Notes under the pieces: generated by a model
The model's database searches: none
The model's input: only the letters and a program-made list of their open reading frames with translations
What the model was told of the DNA's origin: nothing
Translations under genes and position numbers: made by a program
Part shown: one piece after another, positions 1 to 12,553 of the stretch
Position numbering within the stretch: position 1 is the first letter of the stretch
How the letters are laid out: each line of letters opens with the position of its first letter
Assembly: GCA_944548615.1 (NCBI GenBank)
Contig: OX155951.1
Location: forward strand, 23,299,692-23,363,691
DNA from: Micropterix aruncella
Lineage: Eukaryota; Arthropoda; Insecta; Lepidoptera; Micropterigidae
DNA length: 64,000 nucleotides
Direction of reading: 5' to 3'

Positions 1-464
1 GGCAAATTTGTCAATTATTGCACATTAGATTAGGTAGACGGAGATGAGTTGACTTGAGATAGAGGTAAATTAATTACTTTTCTCATTAGGTTTTGGTAAA
101 CAGGGCCAAATCGACTTTAATCTCTTTACAGACTATATTGCAAGAATAATCTATTGACTATATTGAGAAATAATCACAACAAGAATGGAAATCCATTATT
201 TGACGCGGAATGGCATCTAATAATGAAGGTTAGTAAAGTTTGTAGTATTTTTAAATAATACATTTTTAATAATATTTAGCTTCTTTGAGAAGTCCTCTAT
301 ATTTACTGATGTAAATGGACTTAGGAATTCTCATTTGGAATTCCTGTATTATGTGAATATGGCACTAAATATTAAAAATATTTAAAAATATTTTTTGTGC
401 TGTTTTAAAAATGCCCCATTCAGCATTAAAGAAATCTTTATTAGTTTATAAAAATCGGTTGTGT
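1..464. other. AT-rich stretch, no feature seen
   Basis: AT-rich sequence with no convincing open frame, RNA signature or recognisable repeat end. It runs up to the start of the interspersed repeat at about 465. Confidence 0.5.
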
Positions 465-1005
465 CACCCCAAGACTTTCCTGACTAGTATCCGGGGAGGT
501 GCGAAAAAACAGCGACATTTTTTACTCTAGTACCCCAAATTTGTATGGCAGGTACCCCAAACGTTGGTCGTAAGTACCCCAAAAACTAATAGGTTCTTCC
601 GATGGTTAACAGAAGCTTCTATGCCAAATTTTAACTTAGACAGATTAAGCGTCTGGGCGCTATCGCGGAAACAATTTTTTCGCCGGGAACCCCAAATTTG
701 TATGGGAGGTACCACAACCGTAGGGCGTAGGGACTCCAAAAACTAATGGGTTCCTCCGACGGTTAACAGAAGCTTATATACCAAATTTCAGCTCAATCCG
801 ATTAAGCGTCTGGGCGCTATCGTGGAAGAATACATACATACAGACATACAGACATACAGACATACAGACATACAGACAGACAGAGATCGGTCTGGAAATA
901 GTCTCAATCGTCTCAGGGAGTCTCAAAATATATATTCCCATCTTCATCTCAAATTTTTTTTTTAGCGCGATCACAATACTTTCCTTTCCGATAGGTCGTC
1001 AGGAA
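465..1005 (+). repeat. Interspersed repeat (family Y), with an internal tandem duplication
   Basis: The block opens with GTGTCACCCCAAGACTTTCC and ends with TCGTCAGGAAAGT. The segment ACTTTCCTGAC near the start returns inverted near the end. A unit of about 150 bp is repeated in tandem (about 530-690 and 690-840); each copy carries ACCCCAAATTTGTATGG and the phrase TTAAGCGTCTGGGCGCTATC. A GACATACA-type simple repeat follows at about 835-880. The same tail is seen at 46500-46715 and the same head at about 2274 and 46250, so this is a dispersed family. The superfamily is not identified; it is probably a non-autonomous element. The small open frames here are not supported as genes. Confidence 0.6.
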
Positions 1006-2268
1006 AGTAAAAAATGTGATCAGCAGTTTGATTTTTTTAAATGATTTCTCCTTTTTGTCCCTAGTTTACAAACTTTGTTTTTTTATATATCTCCGAAACA
1101 CGTTTTCATGTCTTAGGTTCCATTACCCATTCACTACAGTTGTGTGCGTTATGCCTATTACTCTAAAGATAGCGACCTCTAAGTGCGATACTATAATACA
1201 ACATCGTGAAACGTGGAACAAAACAAGAAAAGTGCGTATGGCAAATCTATCTGATCTCGAATGGATTAAAGTGGCGCAGAGTGAGGTTTTCACTCTCGTT
1301 CTCTCGCTGCCCTCTGAATGGGCTTCACTAATCGACAGGGAAGGTGTGGTACGACGGCCGGCGCACAGTACTTCGAATGTACCAAGAGGTCGTAAAATTA
1401 TATTATTAAAGATTTTTTTTTTATTTAAAAAATGCTGTTGAAATTACAAAAACAACTTTAGTGGTAAAAATATATTTATTTAATATACTATGATACTCAT
1501 AAATGGAATATAAGGTATTACTATATAAACCTAATTCTTATTCTATTTTTTTACAAAATAAAAGTAATAATAAAGCAAGTAGTAACAAAGCTTTTTTTAT
1601 GACCACAAAAAATCTAAATATTATACAATGGTCCCTATTCTAAACGGTAATCAACATAGTTAAATGTACTTTGTAAAATAAATCAACCAATATTAGTTAG
1701 CATTTGAGCCAATATTATAAAATTCTAAGTAAGTAATTATGACGCGAAAGTCTCACTTCGCTTCATAATTACTTAGGCAAGAACAACGGGTAAAATGAAC
1801 AGATTTCAAATTCTATAATATGAAATCAGACCTCGAATAATTACTAGGCCGTCCAACACTCGATCCTGGAAGAGTTTTGAATTATATCTTCTCCTCAATA
1901 CTTTTCAAGGATTTTCGCTGTAGAAATTTCTATTACAGTTATTATTTATTCTTTTGCAAGAAAACCTGCAATATCTGGAACATTCACTCCATTTATATTT
2001 AGTACAGAAAACAGGCGACAGTTGTTGTAATCGGCTTCTATTCTGTAAAACAGTCTACTAATCGACGCCGAGCATTTACATGTTTCATCACAGTGTCTTC
2101 CTTTCAGCCATCCTTACACAAAAGCCACTCATCGAACAAGTCGCCAATTCGTACGCATCGAGAAATTTCTTGAAAAAAATCCATCATCAGCCTTCCAAAA
2201 ACATACGGAAAATCTGCATGTGTATTTAGATTCTAAGGGAAATGTGACATTGCAAAATATAAATATCT
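1006..2268. other. Intergenic stretch, only a small hairpin
   Basis: No gene is supported. A 141-codon frame at 1016-1441 has no recognisable domain and no codon character that separates it from noncoding DNA. One imperfect hairpin is visible at about 1726-1777, pairing AAGTAATTATGA with TCATAATTACTT. Confidence 0.45.
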
Positions 2269-2320
2269 GCTTGTCACCCCAAGACTTTCCCGGCAAGTAG
2301 CCAAGGACTAATTTCATCTG
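2269..2320 (+). repeat. Short copy of the family Y head
   Basis: TGTCACCCCAAGACTTTCC recurs here as at about 465, followed by divergent sequence. It is a truncated family member. Confidence 0.4.
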
Positions 2321-3149
2321 GATATATATTTTATAAATAAAATCGATGGGCGCCCTAAGTAGGCTGGTGGACGAATCCGGTTGGGTTCCTTAGCAAACGC
2401 GCATTTTGTTTCTCAGCTAAGGGCGGGGTTAGCGAACTCAATAGAATCTGAGTAAATATATATTTTTAGACTGTTTCTAACGCTCTGTTTATCGCTAATG
2501 AGTATTTACTGATTTCTAACAGGATTCAACATAACTGACATTTTGATTTTGTCCATTGGTCGAAACACTGTGCGGCGTGGCGTGACTTGGCGAGGGCCCT
2601 GACTCCGCATTCGTAAACATGGCCTCCTTTATCGCTGCCGAGGCGGCAGAGACGAGCCCCTTTCAGGCAGATGAAAAGAGCCCGATCGAAAGAGGCCACT
2701 TGTCAACGATAGCGCGCCGACAAATATTTGGCACATAATAGCCTAACGAGTCATACGATGATATAGGCTCAGCAGCTGCGACTCTCTACTATTCTCCTTT
2801 ATTGATAAGACTCCAAAACGTTATAACCCTGGCTTTATGCCTTAACCGCTCGAAAGCCAGCCTTCGGGATCAAAAAACTGCGCTGAAAATTTTTGGTCAA
2901 TTTTGTAAATAAATACTGACATTATTGTTTTTTCATGTATTTCCACTTATTACCTAGTAATTAATCTTGTTAGTCGTGTATATTATATATTTATATAATA
3001 TAAATGGGGGCCGGCCGAAACGGTTACGCGCGGTCCTGTCAAACGACGCTAAGTGCGAGACACTGTTGGCGTACACGGTTAAACTTCGCTGTGATCCAGG
3101 ATTAGCATTATATATTTAAAGATACCCTTCTTTCGACGGATATAGCAAC
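2321..3149. other. Intergenic stretch, nothing recognised
   Basis: Mixed-composition DNA without a convincing frame. A short AT palindrome (TATTATATATTTATATAATA) lies near 2982-3003. Confidence 0.4.
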
Positions 3150-3151
3150 TA

Positions 3152-3590
3152 CACTTAGAAAAATATAACGATGTAATGCACGGAAATACCCATGTTTCAA
3201 CAAGGTTTTCGTATATAACTCGGACTGTGGCCCATACGTATAAATTAACATGACGCGCAACGGTATTGGCATGACGGTTGCTACCGTTTCGTTATGTTAA
3301 AACATTAATTATATTTCATTACGTCGCAACCTTGGGATCTCGCTTATAACATGACAGCATGTAGTATAATACGTACGGATATAGCGATACATGAATCATG
3401 TTGAAACTAGAGTATACTGTTATTTCCGTATTAACCGTACGGAAAATGTTGATACATATAATCGAGTAATAGAGTATCAACAAGATTCCTTGTAATTCAA
3501 CAAAATCACGATTGAAACATGGTTATTCTGTATAAAACTGTATAATAACAGAATGGTAATGTAAGAATCAATCCAATATTTTTCTCAGTG
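3152..3590. mobile_element. TA-flanked MITE, copy 1 (Tc1/mariner type)
   Basis: The element begins CACTTAGAAAAATAT and ends in the inverted form ATATTTTTCTCAGTG. TA dinucleotides lie directly outside both ends (3150-3151 and 3591-3592), as expected for Tc1/mariner-type transposition. The 439-bp interior has no coding potential. A second copy lies inverted at 47850-48549 and shares internal phrases such as the one around ATTAACCGTACGG. It is a non-autonomous element that needs a transposase made elsewhere. Confidence 0.8.
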
Positions 3591-3592
3591 TA

Positions 3593-4199
3593 ACCCCATT
3601 AGAGCAGCACCGTTGCAATGCCTAAAAATAGTAAAAAAGCCTAACAGGAGGGAGAGGGGGGGGGGGGGTTCCGGAGAGAGATCCGGTTTCCCCATAACAT
3701 ATTTGTGAAATTCAGAATAATTCATGTTGAAATAGAATGCATTAAATGATCCTTTCCACCGTTTTGATATGAAGGCGATTGCGTTCTTCGGTCCACTGGG
3801 TAAGTACTTGAGAAAAGAGTCTCTCAGAATTCGCATTATGACCAGGGATGCCTTATAAATATTGACACATCACAATTAAATTGCTTTTCCTCTCTGACAC
3901 TTCGGTTTCATGAAATATATTTAACCATTTATCGTGCATGTCTTTTTTAGTCCATACTTCTCTATTTTTTCGCTTTTCCATGAAATCCTTGATGTACGAC
4001 ATTTCTTGAAAGCAACCATCTGTAATATCCATGGCTCTCTTGGAGATAAATTATCGTATATTCTACATCCTGCCATTGTGGAAAGGTTGTAAGATTCAAC
4101 CAAGAAATCTCATTTATTTCGACTGGGACATTCGATGGGCCAACCGGGACGACCGGGACAGAGTTTCTAAACCGGTGACATGTCCCGATGTACCGGAAC
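3593..4199. other. Intergenic stretch with a poly-G run
   Basis: A run of about 13 G residues lies at 3656-3668, next to purine-rich sequence. Otherwise there is no gene or repeat I can support; the overlapping short frames on both strands look like chance. Confidence 0.4.
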
Positions 4200-4375
4200 G
4201 TATGGAAACCCTACTCCTAGGGGAAACTGGCCCGCAAGCCAGAGTCCTATCCTAGCTCGCACTTCTGCGTGGAGGCCGCCGGATGGGTGTTGACTTATGA
4301 GGTCGACCAACTCTGAACACATTGGTCTTAGTGGCCAAACTGCTACGTGCCCATTAGCCCCCCCCTTCCTGATAA
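4200..4375 (+). repeat. Interspersed repeat family X, partial copy
   Basis: GAAACTGGCCCGCAAGCCAG...GTGGAGGCCGCCGGATGGGTG...GGTCTTAGTGGCCAA matches the block at 21350-21515 in the same orientation, and 9030-9420, 18805-18905 and 61030-61310 in the opposite orientation. It is more GC-rich than its surroundings. Class unknown. Confidence 0.6.
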
Positions 4376-4409
4376 GTGAAGTGAGTGTTATTATTTAGCA
4401 GAAAAAAAC

Positions 4410-4799
4410 GACCTAGATTATATAAATAGGATAGAAAACGAATTTACCGAGTGAAATTTGTAGCACCCGACGTTTCGGTGACGTTGTAGCCGCCGTTGTC
4501 TATGGTAGACTGAAGACCTGTCATTTTGAGAGCGCAGAAGGGCGCGAATTTTGAAAATCCGTCTTGCTCCAAGCCCGGCCCCCCACCACCGTTATAACCT
4601 ACACAGTGGCGGCATCGGTATGCGGCCTACCCGCAAAACAACGGATTGACAGCTCTTCAGTCTACCCTGGACAACGGCGGCTGCAACGTCACCGAAACGT
4701 CGGGTGCTACACATTTCAAGCGGTAAATTCGTTTTCTATCCTATTTATAATGTCAAACAACCGCGATAGTTTTCGATTTTATATAGACCTAGATTATAT
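4410..4799. mobile_element. Foldback retroposon-like element (GACGTTTCGG family), copy 1
   Basis: Long imperfect inverted arms: the left arm has GCACCCGACGTTTCGGTGAC and the right arm has GTCACCGAAACGTCGGGTGC, each with a flanking AATTTACC/GGTAAATT and GGATAGAAAACGAATTTACC-type extension. The element (4424-4785) is bounded by a 14-bp direct repeat, GACCTAGATTATAT, at 4410-4423 and 4786-4799. Such a long target duplication fits retroposition better than cut-and-paste. Other copies are at 52090-52291 and about 58930-59150. No protein is encoded. Confidence 0.65.
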
Positions 4800-5098
4800 T
4801 TAGTTGTTCATTTCCTAGCCCAACCGCTAGAGTGATTATCGAGTATTGTCTAGGTTTGATTTAATTTTAGTTTTCATTTATAGAATGCAGTCTGACCCAG
4901 AAATTCGATATAAATACTAGAACAAGGAACGACATTATCATGTCAACCATGGACAGGAATAGGTACAGCCTACTAACCAATTGAATGAATTTATAATGCA
5001 GTCATTTTGTAGGCAGATATAAATACACCATTTACTTTTACTTTTCATAAATTGGGTATGAAAACAATGCGTAATATCTTAATATATATCAGAGTTTA
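4800..5098. other. AT-rich spacer
   Basis: Just under 300 bases of AT-rich sequence between two elements, with nothing recognised. Confidence 0.4.
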
Positions 5099-5807
5099 TC
5101 TATAGTATAATATTAAAAAGATGTAAAGTTTGTGAGGTTTAGGAAGTAATCTCTGGATCTACTGAACCGATTTGGAAAATTATTTTACGAATAGAAAGCC
5201 AAGTTATTTGTGAGTGTCATAGGCTATATAATAATCCGAAAAATGAAAATTTTTCGTGGCAGTTGGATTTGCAAAGTAAGTCGGAGAAAAAACGGTCGAA
5301 CGAAGAGGTTTCTAACCAACGCGACGCTGCCTTAACGATGAGAGATATATGATTAAGTTCTAGAGAAAAGTTGTTGAGCTTAATAATGCCTACAAAAAAG
5401 TCAGCGACAGCGTATGTCTAACTTTTATATTTAAGTCACAAAAAGTATTTTTTTATATTAAAAAAATAATTTAAATCGTTAGGTGATGTTTATTGGTCAT
5501 ATTATCAACAATTATGAATTCTTATCAAAATAAGTAAATTTATCGTCTCAAGTATTTAAAACAAAAGACTATTTCCTTTTACTGCATGTAATTTCCCTTT
5601 TACTGCATAACTGGTTAAAGAGATAAGACACTCACAAATAACTCACAAGTAGACACTCACAAATAACGGTAATATAATCAAATTGGCATGCAAATACATA
5701 CATACTTAGGCAGTAAAAATATAACCTTTCTTTTGGCAGTCAGGAAATAAATCATAGCACTCGCCTGATAGACAATGACCTGTACCTAGTGGGTACAGGT
5801 CAGCTAG
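5099..5807 (+). mobile_element. Non-autonomous Helitron, copy 1
   Basis: The 5' end is TCTATAGTATAATATT, directly preceded by A. The 3' end is CAGCTAG followed by T. This is the A^T insertion and CTRR ending of Helitrons. A 3' hairpin (ACCTGTACC-TAGT-GGGTACAGGT) sits about 6 bases before the CTAG. The 709-bp body is noncoding, with no Rep/helicase. Repeated ACACTCACAAATAA motifs lie at about 5628-5670. Copies 2 (10795-11238) and 3 (16766-17753) share the body. Confidence 0.85.
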
Positions 5808-5859
5808 TTATCAATATAACTTAGTAAAAAAACATTTATAAAAACAAGCTTATATTAAA

Positions 5860-6430
5860 ATTCTTTGCCTCGAGTTAACCCTGGGTGTAGCAGCCATGTC
5901 ATAGTGGACCTTAGAACGGGCTATCATAATTGAATGATCTACAGCATTTCGTGTTTATGCTGTTGACCGTTGAGGAGTCCCTTCGTTAGAAGACAACCCT
6001 GGGTTCAGCAGCCCTATCATGGTGAAACTTAGAACGGGCTGTCATAATTGAATGCGTATACAAATACAATATTTCGATTCTGTGCTATTACCCATTGAGG
6101 AGGCTCCTAGTCGGGAGCCAACTCTGGGTGCAGCACCCATGTCATGGTTAAATTGAAAACGGGATATCATAATTGAATGCCCATACAAAATTGTGTGTCT
6201 GCGCTGTTGATCGCGGAAGAGTAGCCTCGTCGCGAGCCGATCCTGGGTGTAGAATCCGGTCAAGCTCACCATAAAAATGCATTGTCATTGGAACTGAACC
6301 AACAAGTAAAATTTCAACTTCATAGTATAAGAGGAGGTGGTTCTAATTCAGCTTGCCAGATTTGACCTAAACAAACTAACATACTAACATACAAAGACAT
6401 ACTAACAGACATTGCAAGGTTCAATTAAAT
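5860..6430 (+). repeat. Dispersed repeat family Z: tandem units of about 120 bp with a LINE-like tail
   Basis: Four diverged units repeat the phrases GGGTGCAGCAGCCATGTCAT, ATCATAATTGAATGC and CTGTTGACCGTTGAGGAG at roughly 120-bp intervals. The block then ends with ACTAACAGACATTGCAAGGT and AAATACAAGCTTG. A second copy with the same tail is at 50475-51035. The tail resembles LINE 3' ends in insects, so this is probably the 3' untranslated part of a LINE. The host element is not identified. Confidence 0.55.
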
Positions 6431-6639
6431 ACAAGCTTGAAAAAGGACATCCATCAATATTTAATTTTGCATTGGCATTTAACAGGATCACGATCAGCTC
6501 ACTCGATATTACTAGCTGAACAAACTCGACCTTACTGCAGCCAAATGTACAAAGAATTTATTCCCTGTAAATTACCGTTCAACCATCACTACTATCTCGG
6601 AACTGACCAAGACATTATTTAACAAAACGACTTAATTTA

Positions 6640-7104
6640 GGATCTCGAGGTAATCTTGGATATAGGGTTAACGGACATCGCGCACATTAAGAAAGTGAAC
6701 ACAATGTTAGGTTTTATTTTCTTAACATTCAAACTTTTTAAAATATACTTGTGATAAACACAATATATTTTGTCTATGTCGGCCATGTCACTGAATTTGC
6801 GTGCTGAGAATGGAGTCCATAATACTCTGTTCATAAGGACCAAATCAAAAACTTCCAAAAAAGTTTCGCGAGGAGAATGAACTACCGCGAAAACTTGGTA
6901 TTTGAAACGTACGAGAAAAGCCTAATATATCATAATTTAAATACCTTAGAAGACCGCCGCATAGTAGCCGACATGGCATGTGTGTACCGCATCCTTCACA
7001 ACCAGTTGGACTCTTTTGCAATGTTGCCATTTGTCAACATGGTACCTACAAAACCAACAAGGTTCCCGGATTTTTCATGTATCAAGGTGCAATATAAACC
7101 ATAA
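6640..7104 (+). pseudogene. Jockey/CR1-type LINE reverse transcriptase, C-terminal remnant
   Basis: Conceptual translation in changing frames gives KDLGVILDIGL (about 6640) and then, in the open frame at 6877-7104, NTLEDRRIVADMACVYRIL. These match the end of the reverse transcriptase and the following C-terminal region of Jockey/CR1-clade LINEs. Stops and frame changes between the two pieces show it is dead. AATAAA-like sequence at 7220-7240 may belong to its 3' end. In life the protein would copy LINE RNA into DNA at a nicked target. Confidence 0.6.
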
Positions 7105-8128
<1,024 letters not shown>

Positions 8129-8142
8129 TAAAAACATCATCC

Positions 8143-8176
8143 TATAAACGGATTTCTTTACAAACCTTATCAAATA

Positions 8177-8270
<94 letters not shown>

Positions 8271-8306
8271 TATTTGATAGGGTTTGTAAAGAAATCCGTT
8301 TATATA
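8143..8306. repeat. Hairpin whose loop is a (TA)n array
   Basis: The left arm (8143-8182, AACGGATTTCTTTACAAACC then ATCAAATATAACTA) and right arm (8265-8306) are reverse complements. Between them is about 83 bp of pure (TA)n. The whole block could fold into one long cruciform. Confidence 0.85.
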
Positions 8307-9029
8307 TATGTAATATTTTTGAAGACCTTTCTAATTTACGGCTTCATATTTTTGAACTTGTGTCAGTAACCTTTTTTTATGTGATAAAGAAAATTTAAGG
8401 ACAGAAATGCGTCGCGAAAATTTTCTTGTCCCAAAAGTCCCCAAAACATGTTTTCCCTACCGATTCAACAAATTAACTGAAAGTTTAATATTTTTAAAAA
8501 TTACAATATTTTTATAAAAATAAGATATTTTAATAAGTACGATATTTTATGAGAGTAAGAAATTTAGTAAATGTATGTATGATATTTTCTAAAAGTATAG
8601 AGTATGTTTAAAAACGCAGGATATATCATAATAGTAGGAATATTTTCTGAAAGTTAGATATTTCTTAAATGCAGGATAGGCACAGTGGCTGAATTGTGCA
8701 CTGTTAGTTATATCTGTGAAAGATGACACTCATTTTTTAAGAACTTCATCTCTTAATGGCTAACCTGAATATGTAATGGTTTTTTGCAATATTTCTTTTA
8801 TATAAAACAAATCCAAACTTTTTTAGAAATTACTCGAAAGTGTCACGTTTGTACTCGAACTTACTCTTTTTTCATAAGAAGGCAGTATTGGCGAAAGAAT
8901 TTTTGAAATCGGACAACGTGTACATGTTATTTTGCGCACAGACAACACCCACAACCATAACGAAATGTTGACTACCACCTAGGGTGGCGAATGGTTTCGT
9001 GAAGCTTGGGCCATAAGATCCATTTTGTT
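8307..9029. other. Intergenic stretch with degenerate short repeats
   Basis: At 8460-8680 the phrase GATATTTTCT-AAAGTA recurs every 20-35 bp in degenerate form. The same kind of sequence is at 40290-40490. No gene is supported. Confidence 0.4.
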
Positions 9030-9550
9030 CTCCGATTGGCTCAACTCACTATTCAGAAGCCTCCACGCGCGGAAAGCTACCCCGGGTAAGACTCTCGCAT
9101 CTCAGGCCTCACGGCTGGCGGACCGGTTTCTCCTGGTGGGATTGCATCCCGGCGCCCCTGGACGGTTTGCGTACCGTTCGGCGACGCTAATCGTTTGTGC
9201 ACTCTGACTAATTGCTGAAGGAGTCTGGAGACTACGGAAATATACAGTCTCCTATGAAGCGGGAGTGGATGTTGACCTGTTGTCAACCACTCTTGAAATT
9301 ACCATTAGGCTACCCGATCCTAATTCAGAGCCGAGCAAAATATGCCTTTGTTCACCGCTGAACTCACGGCAGGTAGAGGTCGCGCAAGTGACTTCGAACC
9401 TGTGACCAGTCGGGTGAACGGAGATATCCTGAAGGTTAATTTCAGACGGAGATATCCCTTCAAAACTGGTAGTTAGAGGGCGAGGCTGCCCGCTGGTTAA
9501 CTCTTACGGTGCCTCGCCGTAAGGCGTAGGTCCCTCTAACAGGCTTGTTG
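9030..9550 (-). repeat. Interspersed repeat family X, longer copy
   Basis: The minus strand carries the same order of motifs as 21040-21515: CAGGTTCGAAGTCACTTGCG, CTATAGGAGAC-type, CGCACAAACGATT-type, CCAGGGGCGCC and CGTGGAGGC. A further GC-richer segment with CTAACTACCAG and GTGCCTCGCCGTAAGGCG continues to 9550. The overlapping small frames are not supported as genes. Confidence 0.5.
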
Positions 9551-10497
9551 GCGGAGCTAGACTAGATTGTCTTGTCTCTACGTTCTTTCCATGTGTATGT
9601 GTTTTGTACCTACATTAAATTATACGTCAAGCATGTTTACAGTTTTTTTTTCTTTTATATTTGACCCTAATAAGTGATTGCCCACAATGTTTGGTTAGAA
9701 ATAGTAGATTTCTGTGTCACAGCGTTTTGCAATTTGAGCGTTCAATCGAGAAGTAGTAGCGGGCGGTTCGGGGACGTTTCATTTCCCACCTTTTCTCCCC
9801 CCAACCCCATTCCTTTTGTGTATCGCTTTTTTGCAGATTGGCGAGCGAAGAGGTGATATCGCAAGTCCCTTGAACTTAAACGTGACCCAAATAATAAAAT
9901 AGCGAAGGCTGACTGTTGACCACACTTCCACCCAACTCAATATTGATCGTATTTTCTCAATGGCCTGTGATAAATCAGTCATTTATATTAAAACACTCGA
10001 TCTAATGCAATTTAGCATGTTGCCTTCACTCTGGCATTAAAATCGTTAATAAATCTGATAAAAATATTATAAAATATCTTATAATATCTAGTACTTATAT
10101 AATTAAATACACTAATAACGTAAATAACACTATTCAACAAGTTAGAAAATATTGAAATCGACAAACTCACAACAAGGCAATTGAAACAATGGAAAAAATA
10201 ACAAAAAAAAAATGTTTCAATGGCATCAATGACGGTATTTTGCATTATATGTCATTTTACAATAATTGTAGTGAGTCTTATAGTATGTACTATAATATAG
10301 CACATACCTACATGGGATCCCAAACTTATCCAGGTCGTGACACTCAAGGTGCTGCGGCGCTCCAGTCACAGAATATCTTTCTGTGTCATATTATTATAAT
10401 ATCTCTCTATCTTCAAGGTACTAGTGCTGCCATCATGGAAACGTACATAATCATTTTTGAGCACTGACGCTTACTTAGTGAAAACATATGTTTATTA
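9551..10497. other. Intergenic stretch, nothing recognised
   Basis: No motif, repeat end or convincing coding frame. The overlapping 77- and 92-codon frames near 10012-10467 show no domain. Confidence 0.4.
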
Positions 10498-10595
10498 TGG
10501 AAGGGGGAGAGGGGAATTAGGGGGGTAATTAGGGGGTGGAGTTTGGTGAGGAGGAGGGGGTTGAGGGGTTTGGCACGGGTAGGGGGGGGTTGTCT
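10498..10595 (+). repeat. G-rich tract with quadruplex potential
   Basis: About 100 bases with many runs of 4-8 G (for example GGGGGAGAGGGG, TTAGGGGGG, GTAGGGGGGGG) separated by 1-7 bases. More than four G-tracts fall within any 40-base stretch, so a G-quadruplex could form on this strand. Confidence 0.6.
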
Positions 10596-10794
10596 AATTA
10601 CCGCTAAAGTCTTAGGGTTGAAACCATTTTTTTACTTTGTTTACATATTCCAATAGCTTTTCACAAATTCACAAAATGATTCTCTGACCTTACAGTCCAG
10701 ACTCAACCTCAATCTTTTTATGAGGGAGGATACTGCAGTTTCCAAACCGTTCGCAAAAGTGTTTGGAGCTTGCAGGAGGATATGTAAAGAAGAA

Positions 10795-11238
10795 CTAAGA
10801 CAGCTTATGACTAACTTTTATATTTAAGTAACAAAAATAGTATTTTATATTAAAAAAATAATTTAAATCGTTAGGTCATGTTTATTGGCCATATTATCAA
10901 CAATTATGAACTCATAACAAAATAAGTAAATTTATCGTCTCAAGTGTTTAAAACAAAAGACTTTTCCTTTTACTGCATATAACTTCCCTTTTACTGCATA
11001 AATATTTAAAGAGATAAGACACTCACAAATAAGACACTCACAAGAAGACACTCACAAATAACGGTAATATAGTCAAATTTTCATGCAAATACATACATAC
11101 ATTATGCAGTAAAAATATAACCCTTCTTTTAGCAGTCAAGAAATAAATCATAGCACCCAGTACTAACCGAACCACATTCATAATTTCATCACAAGTAAAA
11201 AGTTTTACCGCCCAACGAAGTGGGCACGGGTCAGCTAG
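10795..11238 (+). mobile_element. Non-autonomous Helitron, copy 2 (5' truncated)
   Basis: Shares the body of copy 1 from about GACTAACTTTTATATTTAAG onward. It ends with a hairpin (GCCCA-ACGAAG-TGGGC), CACGGGTCAGCTAG and a T outside. The TCTATA 5' end is missing, so this copy is truncated or has lost its 5' part. Confidence 0.75.
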
Positions 11239-12420
11239 TTGGGTATATAATTAATCAATAAATGTCTAAAAAAAACCGTTTATATTTGATTCACCCGTAT
11301 ATCAACAAACGTAAATAAATATTGTTCTATCTTTTAAACCATAAGCATTTAAAGTATTTATGTATAACTCGAATAATAATACTCCGTTTAACTGACCTGC
11401 TGCCGTTTTCGACCCAGTTGCAGGCCACACAGACAGCGGCCGTATTTCCCTAACGACCAACTGGAAAAATGTACAGCAGTTAATAGCACCGCCATTGGGA
11501 ATTTCAATTAGCATGGAAGAAATTTATCTTACTCTAATAAAAATAATTACGTTATCCTCGCTTGCTGAGTGGGCTGAGTGAGCGAAACGCGAAGACGCGA
11601 CCTCTGCGAAATATCACCAAGAATTTCAGCGAATTGAGGATTCACAGCGACTTGAGATTAAATTCATAAACTAAGCTGGCGGCAAGTTTCTGTTGGCGGG
11701 AATCCGTCTACTACTCAGTGCGATGTGCTTGGATTCATCTGACATGAACTGAATAATTTCAAATTTAAAACAATAATATTCGATGACATAACATATGTAC
11801 GTTCATTTAACATACATAAACCATGAAATAAAATTTACTTTCATAAAGCCACATACTACCTGAGAAAAATATCCGAAATGGGCGGACCCGCGAAGAAATA
11901 GGCTGGGTCACTTTTGTAGGGTTTGACCGATAAAAATCCGGCGTTCATGAAGCGTCAGGCACAAATTATACCTGCATATGCGTCGGCGAGCGGGAGGATA
12001 CTAAACGTTCGACCGCAGAGCTGTCACAGTAAAACTCTCTTTCCGCGGTTTTATTATAAGGGTGTCAATGGTTGCTACACTCCTACCTACACGTACCTAC
12101 TGTCAGTCGCTCTGTTATTATATTTAAAAAATAGTTTTTAGTGAATATTACTGTGTACTTTTCGAGCTATCTCCGAAGCAAGGACACTGCGAACAACTAA
12201 AGAAAAGTGTTTGCCTTTACTCCAAGGATTCGTTAGTAATCGCGCCTTGTTTTTTTCTGGAATTTCACTTTGTCCAACAATTGCTAACTTCATTTTTGGA
12301 GCGGAGCCAATAGAAATCGCAGCCGAGAAGACGTCACCACCGATTCGTCGATCAGCGACAAATAGCGGACTCCCAATTTTGCGCAGGCGCATACGCTCCG
12401 ACTACCGACTCGCCCGTTGA
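11239..12420. other. Intergenic stretch, nothing recognised
   Basis: No supported gene. A GC-richer segment at about 12300-12420 leads into the LINE and may be part of its 5' untranslated region. Confidence 0.4.
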
Positions 12421-12553
12421 GTTCGGCAAGTCGCGACTATTTTGAGTCGATTAAAAGTGAGGTACATAGTCGTTTTAATCGTACTCTGTCATCACAGCGA
12501 CATATACTCGTGTCATCCGTCAAAGTTGCCACTGCACAAAGAAAAAGTACCAA

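Noticed and set aside
1016..1441. 141-codon open frame
   Set aside because: No domain, no neighbour support, and no sign of selection visible; a chance frame in AT-rich DNA.
5620..5670. CRISPR-like regularly spaced short repeats (ACACTCACAAATAA)
   Set aside because: Only a few irregular units within a Helitron body, no spacers of constant size, and the DNA is eukaryotic.
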